Below are positions 7,316 through 15,022 of a DNA stretch of 64,000 nucleotides, piece by piece. Numbering within the stretch: the first letter of the stretch is position 1; every line of letters starts with the position of its first letter. Source of the stretch: Catellatospora citrea. GTDB lineage: Bacteria > Actinomycetota > Actinomycetes > Mycobacteriales > Micromonosporaceae. The translations under genes and the position numbers were made by a program. The DNA is taken from positions 682,001 through 746,000 of the forward strand of contig NZ_RAPR01000001.1 in assembly GCF_003610235.1 (NCBI RefSeq), in the 5' to 3' direction. The notes under the pieces are model-generated. The model was not told where the DNA came from. It did not search any database and saw only the letters and a list, made by a program, of their open reading frames with translations.

Positions 7316-8002
7316 ATGGACATCAACGGTTCGGTCGCCCTCGTCACCGGGGCCAACCGCGGCATCGGCCGACACTTCGCCACGCAGCTGCTGGAGCGGG
7401 GAGCGACCAAGGTCTACGCGACGGCCCGCAACGCCGCGCTCGTCGACCTGCCGGGCGTACAGGTGTTGCGCCTGGACATCACCGACCCGGCCTCCGTCGC
7501 CGCCGCGGCCGCGGCCGCCTCGGACGTCACGCTTCTGATCAACAACGCCGGCGTCCTCACCGGCCAGAACCTGATCACCGGAGACCTCGACAAGATCCGG
7601 CTGGAGATGGACACACACTTCTTCGGCACGCTCGCGATGGTCCGGGCGTTCGCTCCCGTGCTGGCCGCCAACCGCGGCGGGGCGATCCTCAACGTCCTGT
7701 CGGCGATGTCGTGGCTGGCCTACGACGGCGCCAACGCCTACGGCGCCGCGAAAGCGGCGCAGTGGAGCCTCACCAACGGCATCCGGATGGAACTCGCCGG
7801 CCAGGGCACGAAGGTGACCGGCCTGCACATGGGCTCCACCGACACGGACATGATGGCCGGCCTGGACGTCGCCAAGAACGACCCCGCCGACGTCGTGCGC
7901 GCGGCACTCGACGGCATCGAGGCCGGCCGGCCCGAGGTGCTCGTCGACGACGCCAGCGTCCAGGCCAAGGCTGCCCTCACCGCGGACCTCGCCTCCCGCT
8001 GA
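7316..8002 (+). CDS. Short-chain dehydrogenase/reductase (SDR)
   Basis: A 228-aa classical SDR. The Rossmann motif is TGANRGIG at residues 10-17, NNAG follows near residue 80, and the catalytic set is a Ser in LSAMSWLAYDG plus YGAAK (Tyr and Lys). There is no signal peptide; it is a cytoplasmic NAD(P)-dependent oxidoreductase of unknown substrate. The N-terminal arginines after TGANRGIGR and the ATARN segment suggest NADP preference, which is inference. The start has an AGGAGA site. It lies about 38 nt downstream of a MerR-type start point and is probably induced together with the VOC/flavoprotein pair. Confidence 0.9.
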   Translation: MDINGSVALVTGANRGIGRHFATQLLERGATKVYATARNAALVDLPGVQVLRLDITDPASVAAAAAAASDVTLLINNAGVLTGQNLITGDLDKIRLEMDTHFFGTLAMVRAFAPVLAANRGGAILNVLSAMSWLAYDGANAYGAAKAAQWSLTNGIRMELAGQGTKVTGLHMGSTDTDMMAGLDVAKNDPADVVRAALDGIEAGRPEVLVDDASVQAKAALTADLASR

Positions 8003-8098
8003 ACCCGCGCCCGGGGCGGTGGGTGCCGCCGCTCCGTGGCCGGTTCCGTGGTGAACACGGATGCCCTGCGGGACGTTCTGGCGAAGACTGGGAAGCAC

Positions 8099-8122
8099 GA
8101 AAGCACCCCGCCCGGGGCTTTC
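8099..8122 (+). terminator. Hairpin after SDR gene
   Basis: GAAAG pairs with CTTTC around CCCC-GCCC-GGGG, with a two-base bulge on the left. It is GC-rich without a T-run, as is usual in actinomycetes. It lies 97 nt after the SDR stop and 31 nt before the next start, so it could end or attenuate the SDR transcript. Confidence 0.4.
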
Positions 8123-8153
8123 ACCCGCAGCTCAGACAGGCAGGAGACCGGAC

Positions 8154-8615
8154 ATGGCCACCACGAAGTCCGCCGCCAAGACCACCAAGGCCACCGAGAA
8201 GTACGACGGTTTCACCGACGACGAGCGCGCCGCCATGAAGGAGCGCGCCAAGGAGCTCAAGTCGGCGCGCCGCAGCACCAAGGGCGACGAGGAGCCCGCC
8301 GTGCTGGCGAAGATCGCCGAGATGCAGGAGCCGGACCGCACTCGCGCCGAGCGCGTCCACGCCATCGTCCGGGCCAACGCGCCGCAGCTGGCACCCAAGC
8401 TCTGGTACGGCATGCCCGCCTACGCCCGCGACGGCAAGGTGCTCTGCTTCTACCAGGCCGCGCAGAAGTTCAACACGCGCTACGCGACGTTCGGCTTCAA
8501 CGACGTCGCCGACCTCGACGACGGCACGATGTGGCCCACCGCGTTCGCGCTGACCGAGCTGTCCCCCGCCGACGAGGCGATGATCGGCGAGCTGGTGAAG
8601 AAGGCTGTCAGCTGA
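8154..8615 (+). CDS. DUF1801 / YdhG-like iron-chaperone-fold protein
   Basis: A 153-aa protein with a lysine- and alanine-rich N-terminus ([19 protein letters not shown]) before a DUF1801 domain. Family landmarks are readable: a helix with [20 protein letters not shown], then [19 protein letters not shown] and a C-terminal LVKKAVS. In Bacillus the fold includes a frataxin-like iron chaperone, but many members are uncharacterised. ATG 8154 has AGGAGA 7 nt upstream; the frame upstream of it is not supported. The charged N-terminal tail might bind nucleic acid, which is inference. Confidence 0.8.
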   Translation: MATTKSAAKTTKATEKYDGFTDDERAAMKERAKELKSARRSTKGDEEPAVLAKIAEMQEPDRTRAERVHAIVRANAPQLAPKLWYGMPAYARDGKVLCFYQAAQKFNTRYATFGFNDVADLDDGTMWPTAFALTELSPADEAMIGELVKKAVS

Positions 8616-8640
8616 GCGGGCCACGGCTCAGCGCACCGCC

Positions 8641-8669
8641 GGGCCGGGACGCCGTACGCATCCCGGCCC
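8641..8669. terminator. Convergent-gene hairpin
   Basis: GGGCCGGGA (8641-8649) and TCCCGGCCC (8661-8669) form a 9-bp perfect stem with an 11-nt loop. It lies exactly between the convergent stops at 8615 and 8671 and can serve both strands. Confidence 0.55.
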
Positions 8670-8670
8670 G

Positions 8671-9636
8671 TCAGTCGATGTTGACGACGACCTTGCCCTT
8701 GGCGTGACCCTCACCGAGGTAGCGCAGCGCCTGCGGCACCTCGTCCAGCCCGTATCGACGGTCGATGACCGTGACGATCTTCCCCTGTCCGCAGAGCTCC
8801 ACGATCGGCTGCAGGTGCGCGACGCCCAGCCGCACCGCCAGCACCCGGACCTTCTTGTCCGCCAGGCGACCGGTCACCGCCCCGCCCACCAGCACCCGCA
8901 GCAGCGTGCCCGCCGAACCGCCGACACAGAAGTAGCGGCCCCCGGGCGCCAACGAGCGGTGGTACGCCCGCACCGAACGGTAGGCGGCCATGTCGAGGAT
9001 CAGATCGTAGGTGCGCCCGTTGCGGGTGAAGTCCTCTCGGGTGTAGTCGATGGTGTGATCGGCGCCCAGCGCTCGCATCGACTCCTGCTTCTCGCCGTTG
9101 TCGACCCCGGTCACCTCTGCACCGTGCAGCTTGGCGAGCTGGATCGCGTACATGCCCGAACCACCGCCGGCACCGTTGATCAGCACCCGCTGTCCGGCCC
9201 TGACCTGTCCTTTCACCACGATGCCCTGCAGTGCGATGGCCCCGGCCTGGGGCAGCGCGGCCGCCTGTTCGTAGGTCATCGCCTCGGGCATCCGGGCCAG
9301 CACGCGCTGCGGCACGCAGACATACTCCGCGAAGCCGCCGAGGTAGGTGAGGATGTCGGCGTAGACGTCGTCGCCCGGCTGGAACAGTGTCGCGTCGGGG
9401 CCGGTCGCCACCACCTGCCCGGCGATGTCGGAGCCGAGCACGTGGCGTCGCGGTCTGCGCAGCCCGCCGAAGCGGGAATACAGCGGCGTGCCGCGCAGGC
9501 CCTCCCAATCGGACAGGTTCAGCGACACCGAGCGCACCTTGACCAGCACCTCGCTGCCCTGTGGCACCGGTGTCGGCACCTCGGTCAACCGCAGTTCGTC
9601 AGTGGTTCCGTATCGGGTGTAGACGACGGCCTTCAT
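8671..9636 (-). CDS. NAD(P)-dependent quinone oxidoreductase-like medium-chain dehydrogenase
   Basis: A 321-aa member of the zinc-independent MDR (quinone reductase) branch. The N-terminal GroES-like part includes VSLNLSDWEGLRG, and the coenzyme site is NGAGGGSGMYAIQLAKLHGA near residues 150-170. It ends in the typical GKVVVNID strand. The zinc-ligand cysteines of alcohol dehydrogenases are absent, supporting the quinone-oxidoreductase type. The likely reaction is NAD(P)H-dependent reduction of a quinone or enone; the substrate is unknown. ATG 9636 follows GGGAG; a GTG at 9642 is an alternative two codons upstream. It is convergent with the DUF1801 gene. Confidence 0.87.
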   Translation of the reverse strand: MKAVVYTRYGTTDELRLTEVPTPVPQGSEVLVKVRSVSLNLSDWEGLRGTPLYSRFGGLRRPRRHVLGSDIAGQVVATGPDATLFQPGDDVYADILTYLGGFAEYVCVPQRVLARMPEAMTYEQAAALPQAGAIALQGIVVKGQVRAGQRVLINGAGGGSGMYAIQLAKLHGAEVTGVDNGEKQESMRALGADHTIDYTREDFTRNGRTYDLILDMAAYRSVRAYHRSLAPGGRYFCVGGSAGTLLRVLVGGAVTGRLADKKVRVLAVRLGVAHLQPIVELCGQGKIVTVIDRRYGLDEVPQALRYLGEGHAKGKVVVNID

Positions 9637-9711
9637 GAACACTCCCGCGCCGGTGGTGAGAATGAAGCTGCGCGGTCACAGTAGCCGCCGACGCGAAACC
9701 GGCCCCGGAGT

Positions 9712-10659
9712 TCAGCCGCCGGTGGCGGAGAAGTGCATGTAGTCCTTCAGGGACCGGTAGTCCCCGCCCCACTCCCAGCCGATCGCGGCGAAGGCCTTGA
9801 CGGCCTGCTCGCGGGGCTGCGCCATGCCGGGCCGCGTTTCGGCGCGGTCGAGGTAGGCGGTGGCGAGCTCGGGCAGGACGATTTTGCCCTTCTGGTACGG
9901 GTTCTGGAACGGATTGAGATCCACGGCCAGCCCGTAGGCGTGCTGCGACCACCCTTTCCGGCCGCGTACCGGCCGGCAGGCGAACACCTCGGTGGTGTTG
10001 GCGTCGCCGGTCGACGGCGCGTTCAGTTCCGCGGCGCTGGAGATCCGCATCCGCTCGATCGGGAAGTCCGCGGCGAAGAGTCGCTTGAACACGGTGACCA
10101 GGTCGTCGGCCACCCGGGCGTTGGCCAGCAGTTCGCCGGTGTGGGCGCGGCCGTCGAAGCCGCGGAAGCCGACCGTGAGGTAGCGCAGGTCGGCCGCGGC
10201 GATCGGGCACTTCCTGGTCCAGCTGGATCGCGCCAGTACGTCGGCCGGCACCGCCTGGACGGTCGCGTGGAAGCGGCCGTCGGCCGGTGGCGGCAGGTCG
10301 TCGACGGTGATGATCGACCGGTTACGCAGTTCGGGCGGGGTCGGCCGGGCTGCGGCGTACCCCTGCGGCCCCACCGGGAGCACTCGTGTTCCCAGCCAGG
10401 ACGGCGCGGGGGTGGCGTTCCCGATGCGGGTGGGTGTGGGGCTTGGCACCGCGGCGCGCATTGTCAGCGATGCCGTCACGGTTTCTGCCTGCTTGTCCGC
10501 TTTCGGGGCGGCCGGGGTGCCTGCACAACCGGACGCGGCGCTGCCCAGGAGCACAGCCACGGCCAGCAGGCCTGCCGCCCGAGCACCGACCCGCCGCCGA
10601 AGACCACCGTCCAGGCGGACCGTGTGACGGGCGGACGAGGAGTCTCCGGGGGCGCGCAT
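9712..10659 (-). CDS. VanY-like D-Ala-D-Ala carboxypeptidase, M15 family, lipoprotein
   Basis: A 315-aa exported protein. Its long, arginine-rich N-terminus leads to a hydrophobic core and the lipobox SASGC near residue 45. The C-terminal M15 domain has the zinc motif SQHAYGLAVDLN (His and Asp ligands) and the final DYMHF, which supplies the third His. It should trim peptidoglycan stem peptides or dipeptides at the cell surface. The frame is open to a GTG at 10695, but the ATG at 10659 lies 7 nt after a TATTCT -10 box, suggesting a leaderless transcript starting at this codon. There is no vancomycin-resistance context. Confidence 0.85.
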   Translation of the reverse strand: MRAPGDSSSARHTVRLDGGLRRRVGARAAGLLAVAVLLGSAASGCAGTPAAPKADKQAETVTASLTMRAAVPSPTPTRIGNATPAPSWLGTRVLPVGPQGYAAARPTPPELRNRSIITVDDLPPPADGRFHATVQAVPADVLARSSWTRKCPIAAADLRYLTVGFRGFDGRAHTGELLANARVADDLVTVFKRLFAADFPIERMRISSAAELNAPSTGDANTTEVFACRPVRGRKGWSQHAYGLAVDLNPFQNPYQKGKIVLPELATAYLDRAETRPGMAQPREQAVKAFAAIGWEWGGDYRSLKDYMHFSATGG

Positions 10660-10666
10660 TCGGGCA

Positions 10667-10672
10667 AGAATA
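10667..10672 (-). promoter_or_regulatory. -10 box for a probable leaderless M15 transcript
   Basis: TATTCT on the minus strand ends 7 nt before the ATG at 10659, and no Shine-Dalgarno sequence lies between them. The -35 at 17-18 nt is poor. Confidence 0.4.
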
Positions 10673-10721
10673 GCCTTTGACCTGGTCAGCGGCACCGTTT
10701 ACGCGTCGGCGAGTGGTATGC

Positions 10722-12110
10722 CTAACGGCTGCCGGCCGACTCCGGCTGCGACACGTCGGCCTGGCGCGGCGACGGTGCACCGGCCTCTTCTTCGGCATCG
10801 CCGCTGGAGGCGCGGGCGTCGGCCAGCACGTCCGCGGGGACGTGCCGCTCGAGGAATCGCCGGGCCAGCCGGACCGACGGATGGATGGCGATGGTGGCGA
10901 TCACGATGATGCCCGCGATCACCAGCCAGCCGCCGGCGCCCCAGCTCAATGCGAGGAAGGTGTACACCGCCGGCGCCCAGACCTTGCCCAGGGTGCCGCT
11001 CAGCTCAGCCGCGCCCTGGTAGGAGCCACGCTGGCGCGGGTCCATCAGCTCGGCTTCGAAGGACCAGCTCGCCGCCGAGAGGTAGAGCTCAGCCCCCGTC
11101 ACGGCGACGTGGCCCAGCCACACCAGGAAGATCGTCACCCAGCCGACGGTGTCGTGCGTCGCGAGCGTGATCAGGCAGGAGAGCACGAAGAAGGCGGAGG
11201 ACAGCCGGATCGCCTTGAGCGCTGTCGGCACGTCCTTGACGCTGCGGGAGGTGACCATCGGCAGGAAGATGCACATCACCGTGTTGGTGGCGAACAGGAA
11301 GGCCAGCACCACTCGCGGGGCGTCGGTCTGCTCGACCAGCCAGAGCGGAATGACGACGTTCAGCAGCACCTGGTTGGTCCAGAAGACCCCGGCGAAGAAG
11401 GTGGTGAGCAGCCAACCGGGGTTGCGCAGCGGACCCGGCCCGGGGATACGGACCTTGCGTTCCTCCGGGGTGCGCTCGTCGTGCGAAGCCCGCGGCAGCC
11501 GCGTGACGGCGACCCCGTTGACCAGAAAGGTCACGGCGGTGAACCAGGGCAGTGCGTGCAGCACGTCGTTGGAGTGGAACGCGAGCGCGATGCCACCCAT
11601 CACGGAGCCGAGGGTGAAGCCGAGGTTGAGCGCGGAGTACATGTAGGCGCGTGACCGCACCCGCTCGTCCGGCGGCAGCACGTCGATCGTGTATGCCCCG
11701 TATGCGGCGGCGCCGAGCGCGGCGATCACCTCCATGCCGACGGCCATGGCGACGTAGCCCGTGAAGTCGGTGATGAACGGCCAGACCGCGAACATCGCCG
11801 CCTGCCCGGCACAGCTGACCGCCCACATCTTCTTCGGCCCGTAGCGGTCGACGAGCTTGCCCATCGGCACGGCGGCGAGGAAGGCGGCGATGCCGGCGAA
11901 CGTCAGGCCGAGACCGACCTGGGCAGCCGACAACCCGACGATCTGGGTGAAGAACACCGCCGATCCGGTCAAGAACGTGCCCTGCCCGAGTGCGAACAGC
12001 AGCGACTGCGCGGACAGACGCCCGGCCAGGCGCGACGGCGGGCGGGCACGGTCGAGGATGGCGGAGAACGTCACCTCGGGATTCTCTAGGGACGGTATGC
12101 CGGTTGTCAC
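10722..12110 (-). CDS. MFS transporter
   Basis: A 462-aa, 12-span major facilitator. After a cytoplasmic N-terminus of about 25 residues comes the first helix (LLFALGQGTFLTGSAVFF). The loop 2-3 motif appears as GKLVDRYGPKKMW, a form of the MFS GxxxDRxGxR signature. The tail of about 35 residues is acidic and polar. The substrate is probably a drug or small metabolite exported by proton exchange, but nothing fixes it. GTG 12110 has a GGAG site 7-8 nt upstream; the open frame beyond it crosses into the divergent gene and is not supported. It is divergent from the 12204 gene across 93 nt. Confidence 0.85.
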   Translation of the reverse strand: MTTGIPSLENPEVTFSAILDRARPPSRLAGRLSAQSLLFALGQGTFLTGSAVFFTQIVGLSAAQVGLGLTFAGIAAFLAAVPMGKLVDRYGPKKMWAVSCAGQAAMFAVWPFITDFTGYVAMAVGMEVIAALGAAAYGAYTIDVLPPDERVRSRAYMYSALNLGFTLGSVMGGIALAFHSNDVLHALPWFTAVTFLVNGVAVTRLPRASHDERTPEERKVRIPGPGPLRNPGWLLTTFFAGVFWTNQVLLNVVIPLWLVEQTDAPRVVLAFLFATNTVMCIFLPMVTSRSVKDVPTALKAIRLSSAFFVLSCLITLATHDTVGWVTIFLVWLGHVAVTGAELYLSAASWSFEAELMDPRQRGSYQGAAELSGTLGKVWAPAVYTFLALSWGAGGWLVIAGIIVIATIAIHPSVRLARRFLERHVPADVLADARASSGDAEEEAGAPSPRQADVSQPESAGSR

Positions 12111-12191
12111 GCCTTTTCTCCACCGGAATTCCTTGATACGACGCCCGGAATGGCAGAACACGTTCGAGTGGAGCGCGGTGCGGCGGCGTTG

Positions 12192-12197
12192 TAGGGT
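12192..12197 (+). promoter_or_regulatory. -10 box for a probable leaderless EspC-like transcript
   Basis: TAGGGT ends 6 nt before the ATG at 12204, and no ribosome site precedes this ATG. Position and sequence predict transcription starting at the A of the start codon. No good -35 is seen, which is common for leaderless actinobacterial promoters. Confidence 0.45.
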
Positions 12198-12203
12198 GCC
12201 TGC

Positions 12204-12533
12204 ATGAGCGGGGAGGTACGGGCCGATCCGGTCGAGCTGGCGCGGGTCGCGCAGTCCTGTCTGGACGGCTCGCAGGATCTCGCGACGGCGCTGCGCACCG
12301 TCCGGGCCGACACGGTGCTGTCCACGTCCGACTTCGGCAACGTGGCGAACGCGAGCAGCCAGAGCGAGGCCTACCACGGCGTGGAGGGCAGCGCGGGCAC
12401 GGCGACGGAGCGGCTGGTCACGGTGCTGGAGGTCGACAACGAGAGCCTGCTCCGGGTGGCCTTCGCCTACCAGCAGGCAGACGAGGAAGCCGAGCGCAAG
12501 CTGCGCCAGAAGCACCGCAACATTCCGATCTGA
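12204..12533 (+). CDS. EspC/WXG100-like small type VII secretion-associated protein
   Basis: A 109-aa, mostly helical protein. Its layout is like EspC (ESX-1 secreted) and DUF2563-like partners: an N-terminal helix (VDPVELARVAQ-type start, here ADPVELARVAQSCLDG), a central turn with SEAYHGVEGS, and a second long helix ending in basic residues (ERKLRQKHRNI). There is no signal peptide and no Cys pair. The tight spacing of 16 nt to the following WXG-containing RTX protease suggests it is the heterodimer partner or co-secreted chaperone of that protein. The start ATG 12204 appears leaderless. No ESX core genes lie in this window, so the machinery must be elsewhere. Family assignment is from pattern only. 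Confidence 0.6.
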   Translation: MSGEVRADPVELARVAQSCLDGSQDLATALRTVRADTVLSTSDFGNVANASSQSEAYHGVEGSAGTATERLVTVLEVDNESLLRVAFAYQQADEEAERKLRQKHRNIPI

Positions 12534-12549
12534 CCACGGGAGGTCGCCG

Positions 12550-14361
12550 ATGGGAATTCCACCGGAAGACCAGGAGCACTTCCCGCCGATCACGGCGGCC
12601 GAATCGACCTGGCAGCTGCACGCGAACCCGGGGCGGATCACCAGCGCCGCCTCGGCATGGCGACGGTTCGGCAAGTCGGCCACGTCGCTGGGCGACGACC
12701 TCGACGCCGACGCCAAGAAGCTCGTGGGCTCCCAGTGGTCGGGCCCGGCCCGCGACAGCTACGTCAACCACCGGACCAAACTCATCTCCAGCGTCGACGC
12801 GCTGCAGGACAACGCGGGCAAGCTGGCCGGTCAGCTCGAGGGCATAGCCGGTCTGCTGCAGCGTTACCAGGGACTGCTCGACGCCGAGTACGACAAGGTG
12901 AAGTTCCGCGACGTCGGCGGCACGTTCCACCCCCGCAGCGAGGAAGAGCAGAAGCTGATCGGCGGCGCCGTCGCCGAGGCACGATCCCTGCGCAAGGAAC
13001 TGGAGCAGGCGCTCGCCCAGAGCCTCAGCGGTTTCGACAGGTCGGGCTGGGACACCGTCGCCGCCGACTGGGGCGCGGTCGCCACCGGCACCGCCGACCC
13101 GTTCACGATGCCCGCGGAGGCGACCGACGGCGTATCGGTGATCATGGTGGACGGCCGGGCGGTCGTGAACACCGGCACCGGAGACGACGACGTCAAGGTC
13201 CGGGTCGACCCGAAGACCGGCGACGTCATCGTCAGCGTCAACGGCGCGGACTACTACTACCCGCCGGGCACCCCGGTCACCATCCGCGGCGGCGAGGGCA
13301 ACGACACCATCGAGGTCCCGAAGGGCTCCAACATCCGCGTGACACTGCTCGGCGGAGCGGGGAACGACACCATCCGCGGCGGCGACGGCGCCGAGCAGAT
13401 CTTCGGCGGGCGCGGCACGGACGACCTCTACGGCGGTCGCGCCGACGACTACATCTCCGGCGGCGCCGGCATCGACTACATCGACGGCCAGGACGGAAAC
13501 GATGTGCTGTCCGGTGGCGCCGGCCAGGACACCCTGTACGGCCTGGGCGGCGACGACCAGCTGTCCGGCGGCGAGGACGACGACTACCTCGAAGGCGCGA
13601 AGGGCAACGACTCGCTGCACGGCGGCACCGGCAACGACGTGCTGTCCGGCGGCCACGGCGACGACAAGCTCGCCGGCGGCACCGGCGACGACGTCTACTA
13701 CGGCGGCCACGGCAAGGACCAGATCACCGCGGGCGGCGGCCGGGACACCGCCTACCGGCAGGACGAGGACACCGTCGACGGCGTGGCGTCCGACGTCAAG
13801 GTCGAGATCAGCGACAAGGCGCAGTTCATCAAGATCGAAGGCTCCGACGAGTTCAAGGAACGGGTGCTCGCCGATCTCGACATGTACCGCGCCTCGCCGA
13901 CCGGCCAGCAGATGCTGGACAACCTGCAGGACAAGCGCGACCCGAACTTCCTGTTCGGCGAGAACACGCTGACCATCAAGGAGCTCGACGAGGAGAACGG
14001 CTACGCCAGCAAGGGCCACAAGCTCGCCAACTCCGACTCCGTCATCCAGTACAACCCGGCCTTCACCTTCGATGCCGAGCGCGGCCGACCGTCGATGGTG
14101 CTCTACCACGAGCTCGGGCACGTGTACGACTACTGGAACGACACCTTCCAGGAGGAAAAGATCGTCGGCGGGCCTGATGACGGCATCAAGAAGGGCGAGC
14201 GGCAGGCGGCGGGGCTTCCCTTCGACCACGACGACGACTCCTCGACGCCGGACCAGCTCGACCCCGACCACCCGATCCAGTACACCGAGAACGGGCTGCG
14301 CCGGGAGATGGGCATGCGCGAACGAGACACCTACCGCACCTACACGGGAGACGGCTGGTGA
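12550..14361 (+). CDS. WXG-RTX-M91 metalloprotease, putative type VII exported effector
   Basis: A 603-aa mosaic protein. Residues about 15-115 are helical with a WSG turn at 63-65 (SQWSGPARDSY), as in WXG100-type export domains. Residues about 250-400 are RTX calcium-binding nonapeptides of the GGxGxDxxx type, forming a beta-roll. The C-terminal domain has HELGH at 520-524 followed by a TENGLRREMG segment at about 579-588 and RDTYRTY. The HExxH plus ENxLRxExG combination matches peptidase M91 (NleD-like) zinc proteases. No Sec signal is present, consistent with WXG-guided export. It is followed with a 4-nt overlap by a lipoprotein. Likely a secreted or surface toxin or protease; the target is unknown. 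Domain reading is strong, delivery route inferred. Confidence 0.85.
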   Translation: MGIPPEDQEHFPPITAAESTWQLHANPGRITSAASAWRRFGKSATSLGDDLDADAKKLVGSQWSGPARDSYVNHRTKLISSVDALQDNAGKLAGQLEGIAGLLQRYQGLLDAEYDKVKFRDVGGTFHPRSEEEQKLIGGAVAEARSLRKELEQALAQSLSGFDRSGWDTVAADWGAVATGTADPFTMPAEATDGVSVIMVDGRAVVNTGTGDDDVKVRVDPKTGDVIVSVNGADYYYPPGTPVTIRGGEGNDTIEVPKGSNIRVTLLGGAGNDTIRGGDGAEQIFGGRGTDDLYGGRADDYISGGAGIDYIDGQDGNDVLSGGAGQDTLYGLGGDDQLSGGEDDDYLEGAKGNDSLHGGTGNDVLSGGHGDDKLAGGTGDDVYYGGHGKDQITAGGGRDTAYRQDEDTVDGVASDVKVEISDKAQFIKIEGSDEFKERVLADLDMYRASPTGQQMLDNLQDKRDPNFLFGENTLTIKELDEENGYASKGHKLANSDSVIQYNPAFTFDAERGRPSMVLYHELGHVYDYWNDTFQEEKIVGGPDDGIKKGERQAAGLPFDHDDDSSTPDQLDPDHPIQYTENGLRREMGMRERDTYRTYTGDGW

Positions 14362-14930
14362 CGAGCCTGCGCCGCGTGGCCGGCCTGCTGCTCGTCACGG
14401 CGGCGCTGGCCGCCTGCTCGGGCGAGCCTGACCTGGATCTGGCGGTGCGGACCGCCGTCGCGGGCGGCGACGTCACCGTCGAGTACACCCTGACCAACCG
14501 GTCCGGTGCGCCCGTGGTCGTCTACGACGGAGGGTGGACCGATCCACAACAGCCCGGCTGGTCGCGAGGGCCGGTGGAGGTCAGCGTCCGCGACGACGGG
14601 GTGATCGAGTTCGCCAAACGCATCATCCACCCCTGCCAGACCCCGGACACCAGCGACTGCGGCGGCGCACGCGTGCCGACCGTGCGGATCCGCGGCTCCG
14701 TGCTCGAACCAGGCGCCAGCAGGTCGGACACCTTCCGGGTGCCGCTGCGGACCGAGCCCGATCATCCGGCATCGGCCAAGCGCACGCCGATCTCGCTGGC
14801 CGGGCAGGAGGTGGTCTTCTGCGTCGGGGTGGCCGAGGTGACCGACGACGACCCGCCCGCAGCCGACGGGCTCTACCCGCCCGACAGCCCGCAGACCGTG
14901 CGCTGCGGCGAGCCGTTCCGGGTGCCGTGA
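14358..14930 (+). CDS. Lipoprotein coupled to M91 effector (possible immunity or anchoring factor)
   Basis: A 190-aa lipoprotein: MTSLRRVAGLL, hydrophobic core, lipobox LAAC with Cys20. The mature part looks like an immunoglobulin-like beta sandwich (VTVEYTLTNRSGAPVVVYDGG is typical of such folds), with four further cysteines likely forming two disulfides. No enzyme motif is seen. GTG 14358 overlaps the TGA of the protease gene (GTGA) with GGGAG 7 nt upstream, so its synthesis is tied to the effector's. A surface lipoprotein coupled to an exported protease could protect the producer, or hold or activate the protease outside. The function is inference. Confidence 0.75.
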   Translation: MTSLRRVAGLLLVTAALAACSGEPDLDLAVRTAVAGGDVTVEYTLTNRSGAPVVVYDGGWTDPQQPGWSRGPVEVSVRDDGVIEFAKRIIHPCQTPDTSDCGGARVPTVRIRGSVLEPGASRSDTFRVPLRTEPDHPASAKRTPISLAGQEVVFCVGVAEVTDDDPPAADGLYPPDSPQTVRCGEPFRVP

Positions 14931-14970
14931 GCCCGCGCTCCGCCAGCACCGCCGCAGTCGGCTGACCAAG

Positions 14971-15001
14971 CCGCGGTAGGCCCTGTACAGGCCTACCGCG
15001 G
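14971..15001. terminator. Bidirectional hairpin terminator
   Basis: CCGCGGTAGGCC (14971-14982) pairs perfectly with GGCCTACCGCGG (14990-15001) around a 7-nt loop. It lies between the convergent stops at 14930 and 15023. Confidence 0.65.
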
Positions 15002-15022
15002 CCCCCCGAATCGGCCGGCGGC

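Noticed and set aside
12111..12716. N-terminal extension of the MFS transporter frame into the WXG gene
   Set aside because: It runs antisense to two good genes and has no signal or motif; GTG 12110 has its own ribosome site.
12550..14361. Type I secretion (HlyBD) explanation for the RTX protein
   Set aside because: No HlyB/D genes nearby and the protein starts with a WXG-like domain; but RTX domains alone do not prove type VII, so this stays inference.
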